Source of the DNA: Streptomyces mirabilis
GTDB taxonomy: Bacteria > Actinomycetota > Actinomycetes > Streptomycetales > Streptomycetaceae
Length of the DNA: 64,000 nucleotides
NCBI RefSeq assembly: GCF_039503195.1
Contig: NZ_JBCJKP010000001.1
Span: 8,246,001-8,310,000 of the forward strand
Direction: 5' to 3'
Positions within the stretch are counted from its first letter, which is position 1; every line of letters begins with the position of its first letter. Below, one piece after another: positions 16,801 through 25,002 of this stretch. Below the pieces are notes generated by a model that had not been told where the DNA came from, did not search any database, and worked only from the letters and a program-made list of their open reading frames with translations. The position numbers were made by a program, and so were the translations under genes.

Positions 16801-19800
16801 CCTGGGTGTCGTAGGCGTACTGGGCGATCGCGGTGGCCGTGGTGGTGCTGTCACCAGGTGTGATGGCCCACAGCTTGATCTGCTTGACCTGTCCGGTGTA
16901 GTTACCGAACGCCGAGCTGGTGGCCGTGGTCGACGTGGCGTAGACGAACTGCAGGACCCGGCAGCCGGTGGTGGTGCTGGTGTTGGTGAATGAGTCGTTG
17001 CCCGCGGCCGTTGCGGTGTCGATCGCGGTCTGGCACTGGTCGGCGGTGACCGCCGAGGCGGGGGCGATCACGTACTTCGGTCGGGCCAGGGTGTTGCTGC
17101 CGGAGGTGACCTTCTCCGAGACGACCTTCGTCTTGGAGTTGTCGGTCGGCAGATAGGTACTGGACACCTGCCAGGTCGTGGCCGCCGAGTCCACCTTCGC
17201 GAACGTGGTGGTGGTGCCTTCGGTGTCCTTCAGCGTGAAGGAGCCCGTCAGCGAGCCGGTCAGCGTCAGGTCCTCCGCCCCTGTCTCCGGCTTCCAGCCG
17301 CCACTGCTGGCCGCGGTGAAGCCGGTCTCGTCGCCGTCCACGTCCACGACCGCCACGGAAGTGGCCGACGTCTTGCGCACGTATGCCCAGTCGCTGTCGG
17401 AGATCTCCGCGGTCGTGCCGGCAGTCCACTGCGGCCCGAAGATCGCCGCCTGCCCCTCCTGCTGGGCGCCGTTGGACGGGCGCCGGGAGGAGAACGTCCG
17501 CGAGACGCTCATGTCGAAGACCGAGGTGTCCGTGGCCGACAGACCGTAGTCACCGGTCAGCGTGTTCACACTGCCCGGACCGACCTTCTCGCTGGGCGCC
17601 TGGCCGGCGTTGCGGTCCACCGTGATCCGGGTGGCCGGGGAGGCGTCGGTGGTCGTGCCGTCGGTGAACACCGCACGGACGTCCACCGGGCCGTCTTCGC
17701 TGAGGGTGTCGGTGACATTCCAGGTCAGTGCCTCGGCGTTGCCGCTGGTGACGGTCGCCGGCCAGGCTGTGAGGGTCGATCCGTCGGCCTTGCGGCGGAC
17801 GTCCTTTGCGGGGATGTCCTGCCAGGTGTCGGTCTCGCCGCGCCGGTACTGGTAGCGCACTCCGGTGTCACTCGTCTTGCCCTGGCCCGTCAGCTCCGCA
17901 CGCCGGGCGGGACGGTCCCCGTCGCCGGGGGTGAGCAGGGCGGCGCCGGAACCGGCGTAGAAGGTGTAGCTCGTGGAGGCGGAGACGTTGCCCGCCGCGT
18001 CCTTGGTGCGCGCGGTCACGGTGTGCTTGCCCGCGCGGAAGACCGGCTTGGCGGTGACTGCGCTGCCGGTGGTGGCCACCGACTGCCAGGTGCCGCTGTC
18101 CAGGTTCCACTGGACTTCCTTCACGTCGCTGGTCGGCGGGGTGAAGGTGAATGAGCCGGTGAAGTCGCCGTTGGCGTCCGGCGTGCCCGACCACTGCCCG
18201 GATGGGAAGTCGGTGGAGGAGGCCGTTGTCGTCGCCGGGGCCGTGGTGTCGACCGTGAGGGTGCGGAAGGCCGACCAGGCGCTGTTCGCCGAGCCGTCCC
18301 CGGACCGCGTCCGCCACTTGTAGGTGCCCTGTGCCAGCGCCGTCGGCGTCCAGGTGGCCGTCGCGCCGGAGGCGACGCTGCTGCTGGAGCCGGACTGCAG
18401 CGCGGAGGTGCCGTTGGAGGCCCAGACCTCGTAGTCCAGCGTGACCTGCGAGCCGTCGCCGTCCAGGGCCTTCGCCGACAGGGTCGGCGTGGTGTCGTTG
18501 GTGGCGCCCTTATCAGCCGGAGATATCAGCGTCGGAACGTCCGGGATGGAGTTGTAGCTCACCGACAGATACGGCGTGTTGGAGGCGGCGTTGCCCGAGT
18601 TGAACCGCTTCCAGCCATACGGATCGGTCTCGTCCGAGGCTTGCAGCCCCAGGTGGTTGGAGCCGTTGCCGTTGGCGGCCCACGCCTTGGCCAGCGAGGT
18701 GACGTCCGCGTTGACCCAGCCGTCGTTGCAGGAGCTGGAGAAACCCTTGGTCAGCGTGCTGGTGGCGTACTTCGTGCCCCAACTCGGCTGGCTCGTCCAA
18801 CGCGTGCTGGTGCTGGCCGCGCCCGTGCTGTACACGTCCCAACCCTTGGCCGTGCACGACCAGGAGTGGAACTCATACAGGTTCAGCTTCGCCGCGGTGA
18901 TCTGCTTCCCGGTGATGTTCTTCATCGGGAACGACAGGAACGAACGGGCCACCTGGCTGGATCCGTTGTTGCCGATCTTCAGCTCGGTCGCGGCCGACTC
19001 GTCGGTGGTGTAGCCCTGCTCGACGAAGGTGTCGAAGCTGCTGCCGACGTTGATGGACGGGTCGATGGTAACCGGGAACTGCGTCTTCTCATCAGCAAGG
19101 AATTCGGCGTCCGGAGTCAGCGTGATGGTGATGGTGTCGCCGTCCTGTGCGACCTTCACCCCCACCTTCGCCTGATGGGTGTGCTCCCCGGAGTTCTTGT
19201 CCGTTTGGGCGTCCCACATCACCGGCGACGGCAAAACCCCCGCAGTCTTGCCCTTGGCGTCGGTGAAGGTGACCGACCCGTCGTCGTGGGCCTTCGCGGT
19301 CAGCCCCTTGGCCTTCAGGTTGTAGGCGACCTGGCCGGTGGCGTCGACGGCGGAACGGTTCTTCAGCTCCAGGAACTGCTCATAGCCCGTGCGCGTGGAC
19401 TCGATCAGCAGGTCGGTGGCCGGCAGCGCGTCCTTGTACCGGGCGACTGTGTCATCGGCCCCCTCGATCGTGGGCTCCGGCAGCGCGCCATACCAGCCGA
19501 GCTGAAGTTGCCGACCCGTACGATCCTCCACCGTGACCAGCGGCACCGGCGCCGCTGCACTCTTCTCGCCTGCAGCCTTCAGCCCCTTCGGCGCGGCATG
19601 CTTGCCGGCGAGGGTCAGCCCGTGGGGATGCCCCTTCGCCCTGATCGAACCGTCACTGGCCTGTTCCAGCGACGGGTCGACGCTGTGCCAGGAGCCGTCG
19701 TCGTCCTTGAAGCGAATCGGTCCGGCATACGCCTTCTCCGTGACCGTCCCGTCCGGGTTGACGTAAGTGGTCGAGGTCCCCGTGCGAGCGTCGGTAGCCT

Positions 19801-20095
19801 CGATGCGGCGGTTCTGGATCTTGGCCTTCAACCGCGCAGCGGCAACAGAGGCCGCAGTGGCGGGGCCGAGCTTCTTGGGATTCTTACCGGAGGCCGTCGC
19901 GCTCTTGGCGGGCACTTCCCGTGGCAGGGCGACGGCTTGGCCCGTCGACTCGATGACCACGGCAGCCTCGACGGCCATCAGCAACGTCAGCGCCGCAGCG
20001 ACCGGGCGTAGACGACGCAGGGGGGATAGTGGCAGATAGGGCTGCTCAGACCCTGCGGCTCTGTGCCGCGTGGGTCTGTGAAACAGAGATGGCAT
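13865..20095 (-). CDS. Secreted RHS/YD-repeat protein with DNRLRE domain and variable tail
   Basis: 2076 residues from ATG with GGATAAGGAC upstream. An N-terminal signal segment lies at about residues 30-55 (LRPVAAALTLLMAVEAAVV). Residues about 345-545 form a DNRLRE-type domain (VNADVTSLAKAWAANG, SNHLGLQASDE), followed by fibronectin-like repeats (TLISPADKGATNDTTPTLSA). From about 800 to 1950 run many YD repeats (YDAAGRL, YDAFGRT, YDEYGNL). The RHS core ends with RFLSVDPVLGGSANAYDYCNGD and DLDGR. The last 92 residues (1985-2076) are unlike the core: rich in Trp, His, Arg and Gly (WWWGHHYWRHVRQHLRNWGR) and then glycine-rich and hydrophobic. In RHS proteins this position holds the toxin. The tail matches no nuclease or deaminase I know. 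Confidence 0.85.
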   Translation of the reverse strand: MPSLFHRPTRHRAAGSEQPYLPLSPLRRLRPVAAALTLLMAVEAAVVIESTGQAVALPREVPAKSATASGKNPKKLGPATAASVAAARLKAKIQNRRIEATDARTGTSTTYVNPDGTVTEKAYAGPIRFKDDDGSWHSVDPSLEQASDGSIRAKGHPHGLTLAGKHAAPKGLKAAGEKSAAAPVPLVTVEDRTGRQLQLGWYGALPEPTIEGADDTVARYKDALPATDLLIESTRTGYEQFLELKNRSAVDATGQVAYNLKAKGLTAKAHDDGSVTFTDAKGKTAGVLPSPVMWDAQTDKNSGEHTHQAKVGVKVAQDGDTITITLTPDAEFLADEKTQFPVTIDPSINVGSSFDTFVEQGYTTDESAATELKIGNNGSSQVARSFLSFPMKNITGKQITAAKLNLYEFHSWSCTAKGWDVYSTGAASTSTRWTSQPSWGTKYATSTLTKGFSSSCNDGWVNADVTSLAKAWAANGNGSNHLGLQASDETDPYGWKRFNSGNAASNTPYLSVSYNSIPDVPTLISPADKGATNDTTPTLSAKALDGDGSQVTLDYEVWASNGTSALQSGSSSSVASGATATWTPTALAQGTYKWRTRSGDGSANSAWSAFRTLTVDTTAPATTTASSTDFPSGQWSGTPDANGDFTGSFTFTPPTSDVKEVQWNLDSGTWQSVATTGSAVTAKPVFRAGKHTVTARTKDAAGNVSASTSYTFYAGSGAALLTPGDGDRPARRAELTGQGKTSDTGVRYQYRRGETDTWQDIPAKDVRRKADGSTLTAWPATVTSGNAEALTWNVTDTLSEDGPVDVRAVFTDGTTTDASPATRITVDRNAGQAPSEKVGPGSVNTLTGDYGLSATDTSVFDMSVSRTFSSRRPSNGAQQEGQAAIFGPQWTAGTTAEISDSDWAYVRKTSATSVAVVDVDGDETGFTAASSGGWKPETGAEDLTLTGSLTGSFTLKDTEGTTTTFAKVDSAATTWQVSSTYLPTDNSKTKVVSEKVTSGSNTLARPKYVIAPASAVTADQCQTAIDTATAAGNDSFTNTSTTTGCRVLQFVYATSTTATSSAFGNYTGQVKQIKLWAITPGDSTTTATAIAQYAYDTQGLLREQWDPRISPALKTAYGYDSAGRVTTLTPPGELPWTFEYGKAGSSSVAGDGMLLSASRPTLTAGTKDTQDGAKATTSVVYDVPLSGDKAPNQVAPADTATWGQTDAPTDAAAIFPADQVPLSHTGSDLGAADYDKATVTYTDASGRTVNTGLPGRHLTTKQYDRFGNTVFELTATNRELALGNADYQVNTQSQLDILSDSPAERARQLGTVSVYSDDGKRELEESGPLHLVTLTHALAGDSDSPDLPAGIQVAARQHTVNSYDEGRPTDGTATVADQVTTTKVGATIDGYPTDGDVRTTATAYDWGKGLPTSVTTDPNGLKLTKGTGYDAQGRVIKTTLPKSTGTDAEATVTSYWSATGTGTCNGRPEWADLVCSTGPAGAITGGGSNPTELPVKTTEYDRWGNPAKVSETANSVTRTTTNTYDAAGRLKQTQVTGGVGTAVPAQTTTYDSASGDVATVSNGTATITHTTDVLGREIAYDDGAGNVTRTEYDNRDRKIRVTDSAPSTVTYDYDNPAGLPSRIHDSVMGTIGDVTGSYDSDGRLYKEVLPWNMNVEFDLDPTGNETSRYWHWESGWTVQGESTSQNIHDQVVSRTVYTGGGAYQDYSYDAAGRLTKVDDSEAGVTTHRAYAFDDNTNRNSLTTTVDDVDGGTPTTNTVNYNYDSADRLIASGTVYDAFGRTTAQASGAQNAYYANDLVRQITASDKRTTWNLDASGRLASWTTEKQAEDGTWSTDTTQTSHFGGDGDSAGWTDEGNGAISRSLEDLTGSLIATTSATGDVVLQLANLHGDITTQIPLVDNTTPVVNTYDEYGNLLPGTDPTRYGWLGGKQRSTETPDNVTVMGVRLYDPTTGRFLSVDPVLGGSANAYDYCNGDPINHYDLDGRWWWGHHYWRHVRQHLRNWGRRHRFVRHTYYALRHWGGRVSRNHYVRQCGWWGGAAAGPVITYGWWGGPVDWGMAGLAGGFGCVGGMGSYRWG

Positions 20096-20496
20096 GTGAA
20101 GTCCTTATCCGGCGCAGTTGACTCTCTGCACCAGTCGGTGATCTTCACACGCAACTCACAACCTGTCATGACCCCATCTATGGCCAGCACTTGAATAACG
20201 ACGCCTTCTTGATATGTCCATATGTCCTTTATTTACAAATTAGCGCCATATGCGCTTTACTGCCGTCCGGCAACAGGGCAAGCGCATACTCGATGAAATA
20301 GTCCTCAATTAAACTCTTACGCCTTGGGTAAGATTTTTGTCGATCTTGGTCAAGTGTGCAGGTCGCATTTCAGCCACCGAGGCTGATTTGGCGCCACTCT
20401 CACATGATCGCGCTGGTCTTGCCTGCCACGGCGCCCGCCAATCGCCACGCCAGTTGATCCGGCAGCGTCTTGACCATCGCGCCCGATCCCGACGAG
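20096..20496. other. Upstream region of the RHS gene, no gene seen
   Basis: A/T-rich for this genome, especially 20200-20340. It contains the repeats described at 20212-20258 and probably the RHS promoter. The part from 20340 to 20496 has G/C-rich text that may be relic coding DNA, but no frame can be assigned. Confidence 0.4.
20212..20258. promoter_or_regulatory. A/T-rich tandem 8-mers and short inverted repeat upstream of the RHS gene
   Basis: ATATGTCC occurs twice in immediate tandem (20212-20219 and 20220-20227). About 18 bases on, AGCGC and GCGCT flank CATAT as a short inverted repeat near 20244-20258. This lies some 120-165 bases upstream of the RHS start. An operator or promoter is plausible; no regulator can be named. 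Confidence 0.3.
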
Positions 20497-21036
20497 TCAG
20501 GCACTTCGTGGCGGCGTAGCGAAAAGACCGGAGTCGCCGCGAGGACTTCGCCACCGACTTCGTCGCCGACCGGTCACCTTCCCCGAGGGGCAAGACAGGA
20601 ACCGGTAGGAGCCGCCCGTCGTGACGTCATCCGATCCAGCGATAGCACCACACCTGTTGCGATGCATAAGCTCAAGTACACCGACGCTGAGCTGCATCAA
20701 GCCTGAACATCCTGCCATCGCCGCAGCCTGGCCCCCCGGAGAAGTCACAGCACACGAATGGTTGGCCACCAACCGCACCAGCCTCTCGTCCGCAGCTGTT
20801 TGGTCCCGCAGGTAGCGAGCCCCGTCGAGCGGATGGAACCCTGTCACGGCCAGTGCCGGCGCGTAGCCGATGTCGTGCAACATCGCCGCGGACCAAAGCA
20901 GTTCTGCATCGGCGCACAGGATCTCTGCTAGAACCCCCGCCTTCGCGGCGACGCCCTGGGAGTGAGACCAGCGGCGCGGCAGGGGTTCCGCGAGGAGGGA
21001 CTTGGCCAGGTCGTGGGCCCAGACAGTGAGATCCAT
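20497..21036 (-). pseudogene. HD-domain phosphohydrolase, truncated after its first half
   Basis: 179 residues from ATG. Residues 1-98 are a normal HD-domain start: WSHSQGVAAKAGVLAEIL, AAMLHDIGYAPAL, FHPLDGARYLRDQ and LVANHSCA give the metal-binding His/Asp pattern. After about residue 98 the expected continuation (a helix with a threonine-rich Asp motif, about 90 residues) is absent. The text becomes compositionally odd (SYRFLSCPSGKVTGRRRSRW). The 3' half therefore appears replaced or frameshifted. It is probably non-functional, although the HD pair itself survives. Confidence 0.55.
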
Positions 21037-21438
21037 GCTGGAAGACTAGGCCGGAACTCCCGGTGGGCGGCTGGTGTCGGCTGGACGTCCCAGGACGTCT
21101 TCGTATCTGTCCCCGGCAGGGACCTCCTGCCCTATGAGTGCCTGGCTCCGATCCCTTCCACCAGAGCAGCGGGCAGCGCTGAGCGCTGAGCGAGGGCCAG
21201 CCGGAGCCTTCAGCTCACGGCAGACGAGAAAGAGCCCCAAAGGACTGGAACCCTCCCTCAGGTCCATGTCAACGTACAACGTCCCCGAAAGCACCAGGTC
21301 AGAGAGGCAACGCGCGTTCGGGGCGACTGGATCTCCGGCCGTTCCGGAACCCACTTTCTCGGCCACCTTTGTCCCGGTCACCCATCCCCCCACCAAGGAG
21401 GCTCACCCTGGACGAGGCCCGCACTTCGATCCATACGC

Positions 21439-21780
21439 GTCACTGCCCCGATCCTCCTCCTCGCGCTCGGCGCCATTAGCGCCTGGACCGCGCAGGAGAC
21501 CGGCGATTACGACTCCCTGTCTACGGCCCTGTGCCTCTGCGTCTGCGCTGCCGGCCTGCTTGGCGAGGACTTTCTCCAAAGCGGCTACCGTCGTGACCGC
21601 GTAGTTCTTGCGTACGTTGCCGTTCACCCTGGCGCCGCGACTCGCAGCGTTCCCAAAGCGGTCAGCGCACCCGTGCCCGTAGCGGCCCGCAGCCTTAGCC
21701 GGCTCACCGGCGACGGCCTCCTGACACTGGTCACGGATGGTGCGACACCCGCCTTCAAGTCCTATCGGCTGGCCTCCTAA
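21439..21780 (+). CDS. Orphan coding fragment, unknown product
   Basis: This frame runs 113 codons with strong G/C bias at third positions, which marks it as real or recently real coding DNA: VTAPILLLALGAISAW (hydrophobic), CLCVCAAGLLGEDFL, VAARSLSRLTGDGLLTLVTD and a TAA stop. No start codon lies in frame nearby. A good AAGGAGG at 21395 points to a frame that begins LDEARTS and then breaks, suggesting a frameshift between 21408 and 21439. The C-terminal part could be a winged helix. I do not recognise the family. Confidence 0.35.
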   Translation, partial: VTAPILLLALGAISAWTAQETGDYDSLSTALCLCVCAAGLLGEDFLQSGYRRDRVVLAYVAVHPGAATRSVPKAVSAPVPVAARSLSRLTGDGLLTLVTDGATPAFKSYRLAS

Positions 21781-21804
21781 CCCCTGGGTGCGCGCAATAT
21801 AGGC

Positions 21805-21837
21805 CACGATCCCCGGTTACCGAAACCGGGGATCGTG
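21805..21837. terminator. Perfect 14-bp hairpin terminator
   Basis: CACGATCCCCGGTT (21805-21818) pairs with 21824-21837 around the loop ACCGA. It sits 25 bases after the stop of the orphan fragment and about 107 bases before the integrase gene, so it ends rightward transcription there. Confidence 0.8.
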
Positions 21838-21943
21838 CGGAGCATTAATGGTGTTCGCGCCCGGCTGTGCTTGGCGGTGGAGCCGTAGCGAATAATGCCG
21901 CAAGTTTGCCTACCCCGATCGGTAGACGCGGCGTTGTGAAGTT

Positions 21944-23170
21944 ATGTCCGCCTGTTCGAGGAGAGTGAGTATTCTGTCCGATCCCATCAAGAAACTTCCG
22001 CCGAACTCGAAGGGGAAGGTTCGATACCGGTTTGTTGTCGACGCAGGAGTCGACCACGAAACTGGGAAGCGTAAGCAGTTGAGGCGCACCTTCGACTCGT
22101 TGAAGGAAGCTAGGGCTGAGTACGCGAACATAACTAATCGGCGGCATGATGGGTCGCTTGTACCGCCCAACAAGATCACCGTGAATGAGTGGCTCGACCG
22201 ATGGCTGGCCATGAAAGCGGAGGACCTCGAAGAAACCACCATCTACAACTACGGGATTACCCTGGACCGGGTTCGGGGGAGGCTCGGCAATATCCGTCTC
22301 CAGGACCTTACTGAAGAGCACGTGGAAGATTGGAGGGACTGGGCGCTGGCGCATGGCCGCGTGCGTGGTAAAAGGGTCGGGACGCCACTCAGTGTCACGA
22401 GTGTGGATATGAGCCTCGCTCGGCTGAAGGAAGCGCTGGGGAGAGCTGTTACCCGGCGGTTGGTGTACGTCAATGTCGCTGCGCACGTGACCATTCCCCG
22501 GAGAGCGCGCAAGGAAGAGCGGAAGACTAAAGAGGAGGTGCCGCCCTGGAACGTCCAGGAGGTTCAGAAATTCATACATGGAATTAGGGGTGAGCGTCTC
22601 TATGCTGCGCTTCTTCTTTCGCTGATGGGGCTTCGTCCAGCTGAAGTCTGCGGCCTCCGGTGGGAAGACGTTGACTTGGAGAACGCCACGATCGTCATTG
22701 CCAACACGCGCACGATGATGGGCAACCGGTACGTGGTAGAGAAGGACACCAAGTCTCTTGCGGGTGAGCGGGATCTGCCGCTGCCGGCGCTGGTGCTGGG
22801 AGCCCTCAAGGCATTCCGGGCTCTCCAATCCGAGGAGAGGCTCGCTCTGGGGGAGGCGTACACGGTGTCGGGCTACGTGCTGGCGCACGAAGGGGGCGGC
22901 GCCTTCACGATCAAGCAACTTCGCCGACGCGCGTACCGGCTTATGGAGCTTCTCGGGCTCCGTCGCGTCAGGCTCTACGACGCACGCTCGTCGTGCTTCA
23001 CCTTCCTGGCCAACAACGGCGTCCCGGACCACATCCTCGCGCGATGGGCCGGACATACGAACGTCAAGACGACCAAGCGGTGGTACGTCAAGCCGGATGT
23101 AGAAGATCTTCGCGGAGCCGCCACCACTTGGGATGGCCTGCACGGGGGTGCGGCGGAGGGGCAAGAGTGA
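21944..23170 (+). CDS. Phage-type tyrosine recombinase / integrase
   Basis: 408 residues from ATG; a GTG at codon 8 is an alternative but sits directly on AGGAGA. An arm-binding N-terminus (GKVRYRFVVDAGVDHETGKR) is followed by a core-binding domain (ITVNEWLDRWLAMKAEDLEE) and a catalytic domain. The catalytic residues are MGLRPAEVCGLRWEDVD (Arg231), LYDARSSCFTFLANNG (Arg348), WAGHTNVKTT (His371) and RWYVK (Tyr381), so the set is complete. Codon bias is weaker than in the flanking core genes, pointing to recent acquisition. No excisionase gene, replication gene or tRNA-derived attachment site is visible next to it. Confidence 0.85.
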   Translation: MSACSRRVSILSDPIKKLPPNSKGKVRYRFVVDAGVDHETGKRKQLRRTFDSLKEARAEYANITNRRHDGSLVPPNKITVNEWLDRWLAMKAEDLEETTIYNYGITLDRVRGRLGNIRLQDLTEEHVEDWRDWALAHGRVRGKRVGTPLSVTSVDMSLARLKEALGRAVTRRLVYVNVAAHVTIPRRARKEERKTKEEVPPWNVQEVQKFIHGIRGERLYAALLLSLMGLRPAEVCGLRWEDVDLENATIVIANTRTMMGNRYVVEKDTKSLAGERDLPLPALVLGALKAFRALQSEERLALGEAYTVSGYVLAHEGGGAFTIKQLRRRAYRLMELLGLRRVRLYDARSSCFTFLANNGVPDHILARWAGHTNVKTTKRWYVKPDVEDLRGAATTWDGLHGGAAEGQE

Positions 23171-23636
23171 GCCACGCGGACTATTAGCCGAGCGACTTGC
23201 GAGCCGTATGGCCTGCAGGATTGGGGCGAGGTGGATTCGGAGTCCGCTTGCTGGTTTTGGACCGGTGGCTGTAACTGAGAGCATCCGGCTACGGCCAAGC
23301 CTTCTACCAAGCGTTCACCGTGTGGTGTTCAAGCTGCTGTTGGGCGGGATTCCGGAAGGTTTCCAGGTGAGTCACGCTGTGCCTCGTCCGTGCCATCACA
23401 CTCGATGCTGTAACCCGAACCGCCTGGAGGCCGTGATCAAAGAGGAAAGCGTTGCTCGTAGCGACTGAAGGAGGGCAGGCGCCCGGAGGGCCCACTGCCG
23501 ACACGGCCACGAGTACGTCCCGGAGAACGTATACCTGGGTTCTCGTCGGCAGGTCCGGCAGTGCCGGAGCGGGGCAAGGCCCGCTAGGTCCACCCCGGCG
23601 ATGTGACATCTCGTGACAGATGAGAGGGTCAGGCGG
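23171..23636. other. Intergenic stretch between integrase and pcaL, no gene seen
   Basis: No frame with coding bias. If the integrase belongs to an integrated element, one attachment site would be expected here or upstream of the integrase. I see no tRNA 3' end. G/C content rises from about 23470 towards the pcaL start, marking the return to core-like DNA. Confidence 0.45.
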
Positions 23637-24932
23637 GTGAGTGAGACACCGATGAACACCCTGCAATACCGCTTTGACGGGCCAGAAGACGCCCCGGTCC
23701 TGATCCTCGGTCCCTCACTGGGTACCACATGGCACATGTGGGACCGGCAGATACCGGAGCTGTCCAAGAACTGGCGGATCTTCCGGTTCGACCTCCCGGG
23801 CCACGGCGGCGCCCCCGCCTACCCGGCGGGTTCCGTCACCGAACTCGCGGGGCGGCTGCTCGCCACCCTCGACGGGCTCGGTGTGCAGCGCTTCGGATAC
23901 GCGGGCTGCGCCTTCGGCGGAGCCATCGGTATCGAGCTGGCCCTGCGTCACCCGGAGCGGATCGCCTCGCTCGCCGTGATCGCCGCCTCACCCCGCTTCG
24001 GATCGGCCGACGAGTTCCGGCAGCGCGGGGTGATCGTGCGCAGCAACGGTCTTGACCCGATCGCGCGATCCTCGCCCGAGCGCTGGTTCACGAGCGGCTT
24101 CGCCGCCGCGCAGCCCGCGATCACCGAGTGGGCCGTGCAGATGGTGCGCACCACCGACCCCGGCTGCTACATCGCGGCCTGCGAGGCGCTCGCCGCGTTC
24201 GACGTACGCGTCGAACTGGGCCGCATCGGCGTCCCCACCCTCGTTCTCGTCGGCTCCGACGACCAGGTCACCGGACCCGCCGAGGCCCGCACGCTGGTCG
24301 CCGGGATACCGGACGCCCGCCTCGCCGTCGTACCCGGCGCCTCGCACCTGGTCCCCGTGGAGCAGCCGGCAGCGGTCACCGACCTGCTGGTACGGCACTT
24401 CTCCACCGCCTGGCAGCCCGCCTACGACTCGGCCACGGGCCAGATGGCCATCCCGGCGGCCCCGGTCAAGCCGGTGCTCGCGGCACCCCCGCCGGTCGGC
24501 CCCGTCGCCGAGATCGCCCCACCCGTCGTCCAGCCCGCGGTTCTGGGCAGGCCGGACCCCTACGACGCCGGGATCAAGGTGCGCCGCGAGGTGCTGGGCG
24601 ACGCGCATGTGGACCGGGCGCTGGCCTCGGCGGACGAGTTCTCCGGGGACTTCCAGGAGTTCATCACGCGCTACGCGTGGGGCGAGATCTGGGACCGCCC
24701 GGGCCTCGACCGGCGTTCGCGCAGCTGCGTGACGCTCACCGCGCTGGTCGCGGGCGGTCACCTCGACGAGCTGGCCTTCCACACCCGCGCCGCCCTCCGC
24801 AACGGCCTCACCCCGGACGAGATCAAGGAGGTGCTGCTCCAGGCGGCCGTCTACTGCGGTGTCCCGGCCGCCAACAGCGCCTTCAAGGTGGCGCAGCAGG
24901 TCATCCGGGAGGAGACCACCCCCCAGGAGTGA
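23637..24932 (+). CDS. pcaL: Fused 3-oxoadipate enol-lactonase / 4-carboxymuconolactone decarboxylase
   Basis: 431 residues from the GTG at 23637, chosen for GAGAGGG eight bases upstream; GTG 23613 and ATG 23652 are alternatives. Residues about 1-245 are an alpha/beta hydrolase (PcaD part): DLPGHGG, GSDDQVTGP (acid) and GASHLVPVEQP (His). The nucleophile elbow reads GYAGCAFGGAIG, where alanine (residue 92) takes the place of the catalytic serine. A proline-rich linker leads to the CMD domain (about 305-431: YDAGIKVRREVLGDAHVDRAL, LDELAFHTRAALRNGLT). The pathway is the beta-ketoadipate branch of protocatechuate breakdown. The gene stands alone; pcaGHBIJ are not nearby and an integrase lies upstream. 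Confidence 0.85.
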   Translation: MSETPMNTLQYRFDGPEDAPVLILGPSLGTTWHMWDRQIPELSKNWRIFRFDLPGHGGAPAYPAGSVTELAGRLLATLDGLGVQRFGYAGCAFGGAIGIELALRHPERIASLAVIAASPRFGSADEFRQRGVIVRSNGLDPIARSSPERWFTSGFAAAQPAITEWAVQMVRTTDPGCYIAACEALAAFDVRVELGRIGVPTLVLVGSDDQVTGPAEARTLVAGIPDARLAVVPGASHLVPVEQPAAVTDLLVRHFSTAWQPAYDSATGQMAIPAAPVKPVLAAPPPVGPVAEIAPPVVQPAVLGRPDPYDAGIKVRREVLGDAHVDRALASADEFSGDFQEFITRYAWGEIWDRPGLDRRSRSCVTLTALVAGGHLDELAFHTRAALRNGLTPDEIKEVLLQAAVYCGVPAANSAFKVAQQVIREETTPQE

Positions 24933-25002
24933 TCTTGAGCCTGGTAGTGGGAGCACCTGTCTCGGCAGCCCTCCGCGGCACCGGGAGGGGGAGGATGGAC
25001 CC

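Noticed and set aside
20309..20593. Basic minus-strand frame overlapping the HD gene end
   Set aside because: Arg/Ser-rich text without motif. More likely relic DNA than a gene.
23171..23636. Possible tRNA or attachment site next to the integrase
   Set aside because: No cloverleaf or CCA-proximal GGTTCRA text. A repeat search would be needed to find att sites.
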